The notes: generated from the sequence alone by a model not told the origin. 28,991 nucleotides of DNA from CAVDWX01 sp963612735 (GCA_963612735.1 CAVDWX010000047.1:1-28991), one strand, 5' to 3'; positions 6,238 to 13,172 are shown, counted from the stretch's first letter. Translations and numbers: made by a program.

Positions 6238-8190
6238 ATGGAAGTGACGTTAAGTAGAAGTGAAGGGAAAAAGGTTATTTCCCTTAACAAGAAGTGGAAG
6301 GAAGTGCTCTATGCCTTTTCTGGCTTCGGCCCAAATTTTTTAATGGTTCTAATGGGTGCTTATTATAGCGATGCAGTTAATCCTACAGCGATGGGAGATG
6401 GAGGAAGTCAAGCTGGACAAGTCATCACTGGATTTTGTCTTGTCTTTCCTGTTTTATTTTCAGTGTTAATGATATTAGGTAAGATTTTTGATGGCGTTAT
6501 CGACATTCCTTTTGCTTCCATTACTGATAATTTAAATACTAAATGGGGGAGAAGAAGACCGCCTATTGCCATATGTTTTATTCCAATGGTTCTTTCTTTT
6601 GCTCTATGTTGGGTGCCTTTATTTAGAAGCTTTCCTATAAGCGTTGGGGAACAAGTCGGTAATACTATTTGGTTTATCTTTTGGGCCTTAATCTTTTTTG
6701 CTACCTATACGATGTGTTTAATTGCTTTTTATGGTTCGTTATCAAATGTATGTGTTAATGAATCGCAAAGACTCCGCGTTTCTTCTTTTAAATCATTTTT
6801 TGACACTATTTCATATTGTCTCGTCTATGCTTTAGTGCCTCTCATTCTTCAAGGGTTAAGTAAAGGTTTAGGCTGGGGAATTGACAAATTCGTGTTCCTT
6901 TCTCTTCCATTGATGTTTACGATGATTATTCCTTTATTCATGATTAAGGAAGGCAAGAAATATGGTTATCCTGAAAATGAAGGAAAAGAAGAAAACGTTA
7001 AAATTAAATTAGGTGAGTCGTTTAAAATCACTTTCAAAAATCCGATATTTAAACGTTGGTTAGTAGTCAATTGTTGTTCATTTTTTGGCTTGCAAATGTT
7101 TTTAGTGGCGATGAACGCGATGATTATTGGTGGGATGGGCTTTAATGGCTTAGAAATGGCACTTGCTAATACGTGTGCTTTTGCTCCTGTTCCCATCATG
7201 CTTTATTTATTTAATAAACTAAAGAATAAAAAGGGTATTAGATTTGCTTATCAAACTTGTTTATTGACCTTTTCTTTATCTATTATGTCATTTTTCTTTG
7301 GCTCCACCTTTATTTGTGGAACTAGTAATAAAACTATTCAACTCATCATCGCCTGTTGTGGTGGGGTTCTTGGAAGTTGGTCAATTGGATCATTTTTCAT
7401 GATGCCTTATTTAGTACCAGCTCAGATTTCATCTGTCGAAGAAAAATTATTAGGTAAAAACCACAGCGCTATGTATTTTGCCGCTCAAGCATTTACTACT
7501 TCTGTCGTCGGTGCGGTCGCTTCCTATGGGGTTTATGATATTTTAAAAAATATATTTATCACTAAAGATTTTAAAATGGTGTGGAATACGGAAGTAGGCG
7601 GTTATGATGACGCGCTTCACTACGTCGCAAATGAATTGCTTCACATCGACGCTTCTAACGTATTTAATTTTGGAACTCTCATTGTTCCTTTTATCGTCGC
7701 AATTATGTGTATTATTGGCTTTATCTTCGCTTTTAAAATGCCCAAAGATTACACACCTAAGATTGTCGCTAATGAACTTAAACGTTTTTATCCTCAAATT
7801 AGCCTTAGCAATATATCGAGCGTCGAAGATGAATCAATTGAAGAAAAAGGTGAAATTATTTTTGTTCAAATCGCTCTATTTGTCCTTTCAGGCGGAATAT
7901 TTGGCTTTATTTGGTTAGCTATTTTGCTTTCTAATAAAATATTTAAAGAAAAAATAGCTTTAAAGACCATTCAAGGAATCTTATCGTCTCTAGTTCCTTT
8001 CTTTGGTATTTATGTTTTGTTTAATATTTATAAGTCGTTATCTAAGGATGCTGCTCAAAAGGGTGTATCGCTTAAAGATCATCGCTTAATCTATTTATTA
8101 TCTTCTCTCATTCTTCCTATTTTACCGCTTAATTTTATTACTCTTTCTTTCTTACAAAAAGATGTCAATAAAGTCTTAAAAGGTTATTAA
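6238..8190 (+). CDS. MelB/MFSD2-type (GPH family) permease with extra C-terminal domain
   Basis: A 650-residue polytopic membrane protein. Residues about 20-510 are an MFS_2 transporter. The signature spans 81-108 (GKIFDGVIDIPFASITDNLN then TKWGRRRP). It has Asp85 and Asp89 spaced like the cation-coordinating Asp55/Asp59 of E. coli MelB, so Na+ or H+ coupling is likely. GPH members carry sugars, but the same fold includes MFSD2A, a lysophosphatidylcholine symporter. Residues about 540-650 add a domain with about three membrane segments (GGIFGFIWLAIL) resembling DUF4234. As the last gene of a lipid acylation operon I infer lysolipid or fatty-acid movement, but a glycoside substrate cannot be excluded. 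The Shine-Dalgarno (AAAGGA) lies within the ACP gene end. Confidence 0.8.
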   Translation: MEVTLSRSEGKKVISLNKKWKEVLYAFSGFGPNFLMVLMGAYYSDAVNPTAMGDGGSQAGQVITGFCLVFPVLFSVLMILGKIFDGVIDIPFASITDNLNTKWGRRRPPIAICFIPMVLSFALCWVPLFRSFPISVGEQVGNTIWFIFWALIFFATYTMCLIAFYGSLSNVCVNESQRLRVSSFKSFFDTISYCLVYALVPLILQGLSKGLGWGIDKFVFLSLPLMFTMIIPLFMIKEGKKYGYPENEGKEENVKIKLGESFKITFKNPIFKRWLVVNCCSFFGLQMFLVAMNAMIIGGMGFNGLEMALANTCAFAPVPIMLYLFNKLKNKKGIRFAYQTCLLTFSLSIMSFFFGSTFICGTSNKTIQLIIACCGGVLGSWSIGSFFMMPYLVPAQISSVEEKLLGKNHSAMYFAAQAFTTSVVGAVASYGVYDILKNIFITKDFKMVWNTEVGGYDDALHYVANELLHIDASNVFNFGTLIVPFIVAIMCIIGFIFAFKMPKDYTPKIVANELKRFYPQISLSNISSVEDESIEEKGEIIFVQIALFVLSGGIFGFIWLAILLSNKIFKEKIALKTIQGILSSLVPFFGIYVLFNIYKSLSKDAAQKGVSLKDHRLIYLLSSLILPILPLNFITLSFLQKDVNKVLKGY

Positions 8191-8210
8191 TATTATTTTT
8201 TTGAATTATT

Positions 8211-8233
8211 GGGTGAACTATGTTCACCCTTTT
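8211..8233 (+). terminator. Terminator of the lipid operon
   Basis: GGGTGAAC (8211-8218) and GTTCACCC (8222-8229) form a perfect 8-bp stem with a 3-nt loop followed by TTTT, 20 nt after the permease stop codon. Confidence 0.85.
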
Positions 8234-8253
8234 CGTTTTCGACGGCTACCATC

Positions 8254-8282
8254 TTGCATTCTATCCTCGATTGCGTTAATAT
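8254..8282 (+). promoter_or_regulatory. Promoter of the initiator tRNA
   Basis: TTGCAT (8254-8259), a 17-nt spacer, and TAATAT (8277-8282). The predicted start is near 8289, about 6 nt before the tRNA 5' end. Confidence 0.75.
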
Positions 8283-8294
8283 TCTTAACGACAT

Positions 8295-8372
8295 CGCGGG
8301 ATAGAGCAGTCTGGTAGCTCGTCGGGCCCATAACCCGGAGGTCGGATGGTTCAAATCCTCCTCCCGCAACCA
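8295..8372 (+). tRNA. Initiator tRNA-fMet (CAU), atypical
   Basis: Initiator features are clear: an unpaired C1/A72 at the acceptor end (CGCGGGA/UCCCGCA), three G-C pairs flanking the anticodon loop (GGG/CCC), anticodon CAU (8329-8331), and encoded CCA. Two oddities: loop position 33 is C (8328) instead of the near-universal U. There is also one extra nucleotide in the variable/T region, so the T-stem pairs best as GGA-(U)-GG with CCUCC, leaving U8347 bulged. It is 78 nt long with CCA instead of 77. It has its own promoter and terminator, which argues for expression. Confidence 0.88.
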
Positions 8373-8378
8373 AAATTC

Positions 8379-8408
8379 AAAAAAAGGCATCATATCGATG
8401 CTTTTTTT
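8379..8408 (+). terminator. Terminator after the initiator tRNA
   Basis: GCATC (8387-8391) and GATGC (8397-8401) form the stem core, extended by the A-run before it and the seven Ts after it (8402-8408). Confidence 0.8.
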
Positions 8409-8483
8409 CTACCATCCGACTTCCTAGGGTTATGTGTCTAATTCCTCAAGCCTTAAAATTAAGAAGTCATAAGGTGAGATTGT

Positions 8484-8492
8484 TGCTATAAT
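8484..8492 (+). promoter_or_regulatory. Extended -10 promoter of the phosphoesterase gene
   Basis: TG-C-TATAAT at 8484-8492 is an extended -10 element. Transcription would start near 8499. That is downstream of the ATG at 8495, so the ATG at 8513 is favoured as the translation start. Confidence 0.55.
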
Positions 8493-8512
8493 AGATGAGG
8501 CTATATCCAAAT

Positions 8513-9115
8513 ATGAAAATTGATTTTTATCCATGTTTCCAATATCTAAATAATTTCAATAATATCTATTTTTATTCTGACCCTCATTTTAACGATAAGA
8601 CCGTCAATGAATTTAGAAAAGATTATATTGGAGACGAAGAGCAAATTAAAAGAATCAATTCTAAGGTTGGAAAAAAAGATGTCTTATTTATTCTTGGCGA
8701 TATTGGAGATATTTCTTTTATTGAAAAGATTAGAGGCTACAAGATTCTAATTACTGGTAACCACGATAAAGGAAAGACCACTTATTTAAAAAGCGAGGAA
8801 CATCCTAAATTATTTGACGAAGTGTATGATGGAGTGGTTGCTTTAAATGAAAAAATACTCATCTCACATGAACAGGTCTTTCTTCCCTTTATGTTTAATA
8901 TTCACGGACACGATCATTCTCATTCTCATAGCGATGAATTTCATCTCAATGTGTGTGCTGAACATATCGATTATCAACCCATAAGTTTAAAAGAGCTAAT
9001 CGCCAGAGGCACATTTAAAAATATTGAATCTATTCATCGATTCGCTATCGATAGGGCAATTGAAAGACTAAAGTGTCAAGAAAATACTACCGCTGATGAA
9101 AATGATAACGATTAG
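8513..9115 (+). CDS. Calcineurin-like metallophosphoesterase
   Basis: A 200-residue soluble phosphoesterase with all usual metal-site blocks. These are SDPH (Asp23, His25), LGDIGD (Gly62-Asp63), GNHD (82-85), SHE (118-120) and HGHDHSHSH (131-139). These bind a dinuclear metal centre that hydrolyses phosphate esters; the compact size resembles YfcE/MJ0936-type and phage-type enzymes. Substrate is not readable. An in-frame ATG at 8495 exists, but TATAAT ends at 8492, so translation from 8495 is unlikely if that promoter is used. GAGG (8497-8500) lies 12 nt before 8513. It is convergent with the next gene, only 3 nt separating the stops. It could act on a nucleotide or a small phosphodiester. 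Confidence 0.85.
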   Translation: MKIDFYPCFQYLNNFNNIYFYSDPHFNDKTVNEFRKDYIGDEEQIKRINSKVGKKDVLFILGDIGDISFIEKIRGYKILITGNHDKGKTTYLKSEEHPKLFDEVYDGVVALNEKILISHEQVFLPFMFNIHGHDHSHSHSDEFHLNVCAEHIDYQPISLKELIARGTFKNIESIHRFAIDRAIERLKCQENTTADENDND

Positions 9116-9118
9116 TGA

Positions 9119-9871
9119 CTAACCATCGTATTTTTCTTGTACATAATCTAAATCGCTTTGTATTGTAGGCCAATAGACATCCACTTTGTGGCGTGATTCT
9201 TCATCTTTAATTTCTTTATCGGTATATCGCGCATGTGGCCGAAATAGAAAAGGTCCGATATGTAAAGCTTCAATATAGCCGTATGTTTTTCTATTTAGCC
9301 ATTTATTTATTTGTGTTTTAGAAGCAAATGTTCCAAGTTTATAAGTTCCAAGATATATATAATCAGCGCTTTGATTATTTTCATCAGTTCCCACGAATAA
9401 GATTCGATTCGCAAAAGCCGTGATCAGTTCATAATTTGAATTCAATTCAATATTAGCTTCTTTAATTTCTTTTTCTAATTTATATCTTACTTCCGTGTAA
9501 TTAAACCGCTTTTCTCCACTTCCATCCATAGTTCCATCTCCGTATTGATATAACAAAATAGTTTTTTGTGTTTTTTTCGAGACACCATATTTTCTTAAAA
9601 AAAGAATAAATGATTTAATTCCCTCTTGGTGAACAGTCGTTGCTCGTCCTGACTTCATTGAAACAAAATGTAACTCACCTAAATATTCAATAAAAAAATC
9701 AGGTTTGATAAAGCCTTCTATTTTTTGGGCGTGGAATTCAATGTCTTTTTCCACTAAACCGTACATTTCTTCAAGGAAAAATATGATGTTTTTATTCATT
9801 TCATCAATAGTTTTTCCATTAATTAATTTAATCATTTTGTCTTCATTTAATAGGCCGCGATTTTTGTGCAT
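9119..9871 (-). CDS. Unknown protein, possibly PD-(D/E)XK nuclease-like
   Basis: A 250-residue soluble protein I do not recognise with confidence. Residues 54-75 read FIKPDFFIEY, GELHFVSM and KSG, with Pro57-Asp58, then a hydrophobic strand and Ser71-Met72-Lys73. This spacing resembles the PD...(D/E)xK core of restriction-type nucleases, with Ser in place of the acidic residue. Further on come a TILLYQYGDG strand and a long helical, charged middle. The start is firm: AGGAGG lies about 8 nt before the ATG. It is a single gene, converging with the phosphoesterase and diverging from rubrerythrin. No methylase or helicase is nearby. A solitary defence-type or housekeeping nuclease, or a DNA/RNA-binding derivative, is possible. 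Confidence 0.55.
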   Translation of the reverse strand: MHKNRGLLNEDKMIKLINGKTIDEMNKNIIFFLEEMYGLVEKDIEFHAQKIEGFIKPDFFIEYLGELHFVSMKSGRATTVHQEGIKSFILFLRKYGVSKKTQKTILLYQYGDGTMDGSGEKRFNYTEVRYKLEKEIKEANIELNSNYELITAFANRILFVGTDENNQSADYIYLGTYKLGTFASKTQINKWLNRKTYGYIEALHIGPFLFRPHARYTDKEIKDEESRHKVDVYWPTIQSDLDYVQEKYDG

Positions 9872-10025
9872 AATAAATATCCTCCTATTTATATATAGGA
9901 AAGAAATGACTCATTTTTTTAAAAAATCATAAAATTTCTCATTTATATTTTTTGTTTTAAAAATAGGGCGTTCTACTTTTCAAAGATTTATTTTTATCAC
10001 ATAATTAAATAAGGAGGTAAAAATC

Positions 10026-10565
10026 ATGGAATTAAAAGGTTCTCGAACTGAACAAAATTTACAAATCGCCTTTGCTGGCGAATCACAAGCACGCAACAAA
10101 TATACTTATTACGCTAATAGAGCGAAAAAGGAAGGATATGAACAAATCGCCGCTATCTTTTTAGAAACTGCTGAAAACGAAAAAGAACACGCTGAAATAT
10201 GGTTCAAATATTTACACGGTGGAACTGTTCCAACTACTGCTGAAAACTTATTAGACGCCGCTGATGGAGAAAATTACGAATGGACCGACATGTATAAGCA
10301 TATGGCGGAAGTCGCTCGTGAAGAAGGCTTCTTAGAAATCGCTGCCAAATTCGAATTAGTGGCTAAAATCGAAGCTGAACACGAAGAAAGATATCGTAAA
10401 CTTTTAGAAAACGTTAAAGAAGGCAAAGTCTTTATCGCTGAAGACGTCGTTGTATGGAAATGTCGCAATTGTGGACATATTCATGTTGGTAAAGTCGCTC
10501 CTAAAGTCTGTCCAACTTGCAATCACGCTCAATCATATTTTGAGTTAAGATGCAAGAATTATTAA
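10026..10565 (+). CDS. rbr: Rubrerythrin
   Basis: A 179-residue cytosolic peroxide-scavenging protein. Residues 1-135 form the ferritin-like four-helix domain with diiron ligands: Glu19 (GESQARN), Glu52/His55 (NEKEH) and Glu116/His119 (EAEH). Residues 145-179 form the rubredoxin-like domain with two CxxC pairs, Cys146/149 and Cys162/165, binding one iron. Electrons from an NAD(P)H-linked donor reduce H2O2 to water. The domain order and length are those of classical rubrerythrin. AAGGAGG lies 7 nt before the ATG. It is monocistronic with a terminator 24 nt after the stop. It indicates an anaerobe that meets oxidative stress; no convincing PerR-type box was identified upstream. Confidence 0.96.
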   Translation: MELKGSRTEQNLQIAFAGESQARNKYTYYANRAKKEGYEQIAAIFLETAENEKEHAEIWFKYLHGGTVPTTAENLLDAADGENYEWTDMYKHMAEVAREEGFLEIAAKFELVAKIEAEHEERYRKLLENVKEGKVFIAEDVVVWKCRNCGHIHVGKVAPKVCPTCNHAQSYFELRCKNY

Positions 10566-10588
10566 TCATATTTTAAACACAAATTATT

Positions 10589-10608
10589 AAGCCCACATCG
10601 GGCTTTTT
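10589..10608 (+). terminator. Terminator of rubrerythrin
   Basis: AAGCCC (10589-10594) and GGGCTT (10600-10605) with a 5-nt loop, followed by a T-run to 10608. Confidence 0.9.
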
Positions 10609-10628
10609 AATTTGCTCATACTTTTTTC

Positions 10629-10657
10629 AAATCCTTGTGTCGCCCTTATTCGATTCT
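10629..10657 (+). pseudogene. Inverted partial copy of tRNA-Phe
   Basis: The plus strand reads AAATCCTTGTGTCGCC, identical over 16 bases to the 3' anticodon arm and variable loop of tRNA-Phe. Four nt later comes TTCGATTCT of its T-loop. The acceptor half is absent, so no cloverleaf forms. It lies between the rubrerythrin terminator and the tRNA-Phe terminator, in opposite orientation to the intact gene. Confidence 0.65.
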
Positions 10658-10660
10658 AGA

Positions 10661-10687
10661 CAAATAAAAATGATACCGAAGTATCAT
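10661..10687 (-). terminator. Terminator of tRNA-Phe
   Basis: On the minus strand ATGATAC-TTCG-GTATCAT (complement of 10670-10687) is a 7-bp hairpin with a stable CUUCGG-type loop, followed by TTTTATTT. Confidence 0.85.
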
Positions 10688-10696
10688 ATTTGTCTA

Positions 10697-10772
10697 TGGT
10701 GGCCCAAGCCAGAATCGAACTGGCGACACAAGGATTTTCAGTCCTTTGCTCTACCAACTGAGCTATCGGGCC
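10697..10772 (-). tRNA. tRNA-Phe (GAA)
   Basis: Minus-strand cloverleaf: acceptor GGCCCGA paired with UUGGGCC (one G-U), D-arm GCUC/GAGC, anticodon loop CUGAAAA giving GAA, T-arm GCCAG-UUCGAUU-CUGGC, discriminator A and encoded CCA (10697-10699). Confidence 0.95.
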
Positions 10773-10792
10773 TTGTAGGTTTTAAATGGCGG

Positions 10793-10814
10793 ACTATTTG
10801 ACAATTCAAATAGT
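10793..10814 (-). other. Hairpin between tRNA-Asp and tRNA-Phe
   Basis: ACTATTTG (10793-10800) and CAAATAGT (10807-10814) are perfect 8-bp arms with a 6-nt loop in the 62-nt spacer of the presumed Asp-Phe transcript. On the minus strand it is followed by CCGCCATTT, repeating the 3' end of tRNA-Asp. No T-run follows, so it is more likely a processing signal or remnant than a terminator. Confidence 0.4.
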
Positions 10815-10834
10815 AGATCATTAATTTAATAAAA

Positions 10835-10910
10835 TGGCGGACCATATGGGAATCGAACCCACGGTCTTCTCCGTGACAGGGAGACATGTTAACCGCTACA
10901 CCAATGGTCC
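10835..10910 (-). tRNA. tRNA-Asp (GUC)
   Basis: Minus-strand cloverleaf: acceptor GGACCAU/AUGGUCC, D-stem GUGU/ACAU, anticodon stem UCUCC/GGAGA with loop CUGUCAC (anticodon GUC), T-arm GUGGG-UUCGAUU-CCCAU, discriminator G, encoded CCA (10835-10837). It lies 62 nt upstream of tRNA-Phe and is probably cotranscribed with it. Confidence 0.94.
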
Positions 10911-10932
10911 GCATCGCACTACGTGCTCATTT

Positions 10933-10961
10933 ATTATCAAAGAAAACGAAAGTAAAAGCAA
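10933..10961 (-). promoter_or_regulatory. Promoter of tRNA-Asp/tRNA-Phe
   Basis: Minus strand: TTGCTT (complement of 10956-10961), a 17-nt spacer, and GATAAT (complement of 10933-10938). The predicted start is near 10926, 16 nt before tRNA-Asp. Confidence 0.6.
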
Positions 10962-11123
10962 CAACAAAAATGCATGAATAGCAATTATTTTATTTTTCCG
11001 CCATTTAAAAGGCCTAAAAAGGCCCTCTCATTTGGTAGAGTAAAGGAATGAAAACCAAATCTTTAAAGCTCTTCCCTCCTTTTTAGCTTTAGATAGATAT
11101 AGATTATTGATCGACTATTCATT
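10962..11123. other. Non-coding stretch with inverted motifs
   Basis: No gene seen. It contains TCCGCCATTTAAAA (10997-11010), an inverted 14-base copy of 10780-10793 next to tRNA-Phe. It also has a GGCC-TAAAAA-GGCC dyad (11011-11024) and TAAAGCT/AGCTTTA arms around a pyrimidine-rich loop. No riboswitch fold was recognised. Confidence 0.4.
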
Positions 11124-11129
11124 TATAAT
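11124..11129 (+). promoter_or_regulatory. -10 box of the PTS gene
   Basis: A perfect TATAAT ends 6 nt before the GTG start codon, which predicts transcription from the GTG itself. No good -35 hexamer is seen at the usual distance. Confidence 0.5.
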
Positions 11130-11135
11130 GAGCCC

Positions 11136-12251
11136 GTGGAAACTAAAGGTAAAAAAATTCAAAAATTCTTTATCGATACATTAAACGGGATGGCTCATGG
11201 CTTATTCGCTACTTTAATTATTGGCACTATCTTTTCTTCAATTGGTCAACTTTTTTTACTTGGAAAAGGAAATGCTTTCTGCGACTTTATGTTTAATATC
11301 ATTGGGAGTGGTAAGGTTGGAATCTCCTATATCCTTCAATGTTTAACAGGAGCGGGAATTGGAATTGGCATTGCTTTAGCGCTTAAATTTTCACCTTTAA
11401 AAACTATCGCTTTAGCAGCCGTAGGAGAAATTAGTGCTTATTTTTCTTTAACAACTCGATATGTCGACGACGGAAATATATCTTATAAATTTCAAATTGG
11501 AGACCCATTAACCATTTATATAGTGTGTATCTTAACCGCCTTATTGATGATGTTAGTCTTAAAAAAGAAAACATCGATTGATATCTTGCTCATTCCTCTT
11601 TTTACTATTACAGTAGGCAGTATATTCGCATATTTAATTAGATACCCTGCCATATATGTCACATTTGGAGTCCAATGGTTAATTAATATCTCCACAGAAG
11701 CAATACCCTTTGTCATGGGGATAGTTGTTTCGGTGCTGATGGGGATGGCTCTGACCGCTCCGATAAGTAGCGCCGCCATTGCGGCAATGATATTTACCTT
11801 TTCTAATGGGGAAACTAATACTGGTTTAGCCATTGCAAGTGGAGCGGCGATAGTGGGGTGCTGTACCCAAATGGTGGGATTTGCTATCCAATCAAGAAAA
11901 GATAACCCTTTAGGCATAGTTATTTCTATTGGACTAGGAACCTCCATGCTCCAATTTAAAAATATCCTTAAAAAACCAGTTGTTTGGCTTCCTACTATTA
12001 TGGTTAGTGCTATTTTAGGACCGATTTCTACTTGTTTTTTAAAACTGGTATGTGAGGGCGCTTCGGCAGGAATGGGAACGGCTGGTTTAGTGGGAATCAT
12101 TGGTATTATTTCTTCTATGGGCTATAATTCGTGGCAAGCTTGGGTAGGAATAGCCTCGTTATGCATTATTGGACCGATATTACTCACATGGCTAATCGAT
12201 ATTATATTTAGAAAATTAGGATGGATAAAAAAAGGAGATTTAACGGTTTAA
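11136..12251 (+). CDS. PTS EIIC-like membrane protein (PTS_EIIC_2 type)
   Basis: A 371-residue, very hydrophobic protein with about ten membrane segments. The N-terminus FFIDTLNGMAHGLFATLIIG matches the opening of the stand-alone PTS_EIIC_2 family, and Gly-rich membrane helices follow (AGIGIGIALALKFSPLKTI). Such proteins are annotated as PTS IIC subunits, but no IIA or IIB partner is encoded nearby, so phosphotransfer-coupled sugar uptake is not assured. The start is a GTG; the family N-terminus needs this or a nearby upstream start, since the next ATG would cut into the conserved region. There is no clear Shine-Dalgarno, and TATAAT sits 6 nt before the GTG, suggesting a leaderless mRNA. It is convergent with the hydrolase operon. 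Confidence 0.75.
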   Translation: METKGKKIQKFFIDTLNGMAHGLFATLIIGTIFSSIGQLFLLGKGNAFCDFMFNIIGSGKVGISYILQCLTGAGIGIGIALALKFSPLKTIALAAVGEISAYFSLTTRYVDDGNISYKFQIGDPLTIYIVCILTALLMMLVLKKKTSIDILLIPLFTITVGSIFAYLIRYPAIYVTFGVQWLINISTEAIPFVMGIVVSVLMGMALTAPISSAAIAAMIFTFSNGETNTGLAIASGAAIVGCCTQMVGFAIQSRKDNPLGIVISIGLGTSMLQFKNILKKPVVWLPTIMVSAILGPISTCFLKLVCEGASAGMGTAGLVGIIGIISSMGYNSWQAWVGIASLCIIGPILLTWLIDIIFRKLGWIKKGDLTV

Positions 12252-12256
12252 TCTCC
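12227..12256 (-). terminator. Terminator of the glucosidase-hydrolase operon
   Basis: On the minus strand GGAGATT/AATCTCC (12250-12256 and 12234-12240) forms a 7-bp stem followed by seven Ts (complement of 12227-12233). It lies inside the 3' end of the convergent PTS gene and may act weakly in both directions. Confidence 0.75.
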
Positions 12257-12273
12257 TCTTATTGATTAATAAG

Positions 12274-13170
12274 TTATTTGTTATAAAAGTTTAATATATC
12301 GAGATAGACTTTATTTTTTTCAAGTTCATTTAATATCTCATGTCTCATCATTTTATAGGTGATAACATTGATATTTTTATAGCCAGCTTTCATTAATGTC
12401 TTATAGGAATCATTTCTTCCTTTTTCTCCACCAGTACAAGGATCATCCTCGCCTGATATTAGTAATATAGGAGTTAAGGGTAAGACATTGCTATAGCGTT
12501 TCACTTTATGCATCCCTTTAACTAAATTAAATAAATCGCGATACGCAGAAATAGTAAAACCAAAACCACATAAAGGATCATTTAAATAATCATTAACATT
12601 ATCTTCATTATAAGTAAGCCAATCTACATTTGATTTTCGACTTTTTACTTTTCGAGAAAATGAGCCTGTTACTAAACTTGTTAAGAAGTTAGATTTTTGA
12701 TATGGGCCTTTGAAAAACTGAATGACATCAGCAATAAATATACCAAATCCAGCCGCCTTTTGATAATTTGGATATCCACTCAAACAAATTTTAGAATAGT
12801 TATGTCCTTCTTTTTGAATGAGGTTTCTTGAAATAATAGTTCCCATCGAATGGGCAAATAGATAAATAGGCAATGAAGCAAATCTTTGTTTTATATAATT
12901 TAAAATAGTGACTTGATCATTAAGCAAATGTTCATGCCCATTTCTTTCTTTAAAAAATCCTCTTTTCGTCGCGCTTTTTCCATGCCCTCGCATGTCGCTA
13001 GATAAAACGGTGTAACCATTATCATTTAAAAAGAAAATGAAATCTTCATATCGCTCTTGATGTTCTTCCATCCCATGAATTAATTGTATAACCGCTTTGG
13101 CGTTTTTAACTTCAAATAGATGAACATCTAATTCGTATCCGTCAGTGGATTTTATAACGATCTTTTCCAT
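12274..13170 (-). CDS. Alpha/beta hydrolase, lysophospholipase/monoacylglycerol lipase-like
   Basis: A 298-residue Hydrolase_4 (serine aminopeptidase S33-like) enzyme. LIHGMEEHQERY (30-41) forms the oxyanion region and is typical of monoglyceride lipase/PldB relatives. DMRGHGKS (59-66) follows. The nucleophile elbow AHSMG gives Ser108, the acid is probably in SGEDDP, and the catalytic His is His277 (MMRHE). It would cleave an acyl ester of a lysolipid or monoglyceride; the exact substrate is inferred from family only. No signal peptide, so cytosolic. It starts 2 nt after the glucosidase stop codon, with AAGGAA provided by the end of that gene, so the two are cotranscribed. Confidence 0.85.
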   Translation of the reverse strand: MEKIVIKSTDGYELDVHLFEVKNAKAVIQLIHGMEEHQERYEDFIFFLNDNGYTVLSSDMRGHGKSATKRGFFKERNGHEHLLNDQVTILNYIKQRFASLPIYLFAHSMGTIISRNLIQKEGHNYSKICLSGYPNYQKAAGFGIFIADVIQFFKGPYQKSNFLTSLVTGSFSRKVKSRKSNVDWLTYNEDNVNDYLNDPLCGFGFTISAYRDLFNLVKGMHKVKRYSNVLPLTPILLISGEDDPCTGGEKGRNDSYKTLMKAGYKNINVITYKMMRHEILNELEKNKVYLDILNFYNK

Positions 13171-13172
13171 AC

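Larger units (their letters stand above)
10628..10738. repeat. Large quasi-palindrome built on tRNA-Phe
   Basis: Centred on CGAA at 10677-10680. The left arm, reverse-complemented, matches the right arm in order. First come the GTATCAT terminator stem, TTTGTCT and AGAATCGAA of the T-arm. Then a perfect 16-base match follows (10629-10644 against 10722-10737) in the variable loop and anticodon arm. The left arm lacks about 15 nt corresponding to the tRNA acceptor 3' strand and CCA. Confidence 0.75.

Noticed and set aside
8193..8393. 66-codon minus-strand ORF
   Set aside because: It is the antisense of the initiator tRNA, its promoter and the preceding terminator.
11516..12100. 194-codon minus-strand ORF opposite the PTS gene
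   Set aside because: It is a shadow of the hydrophobic plus-strand gene, with no ribosome site or recognisable domain.
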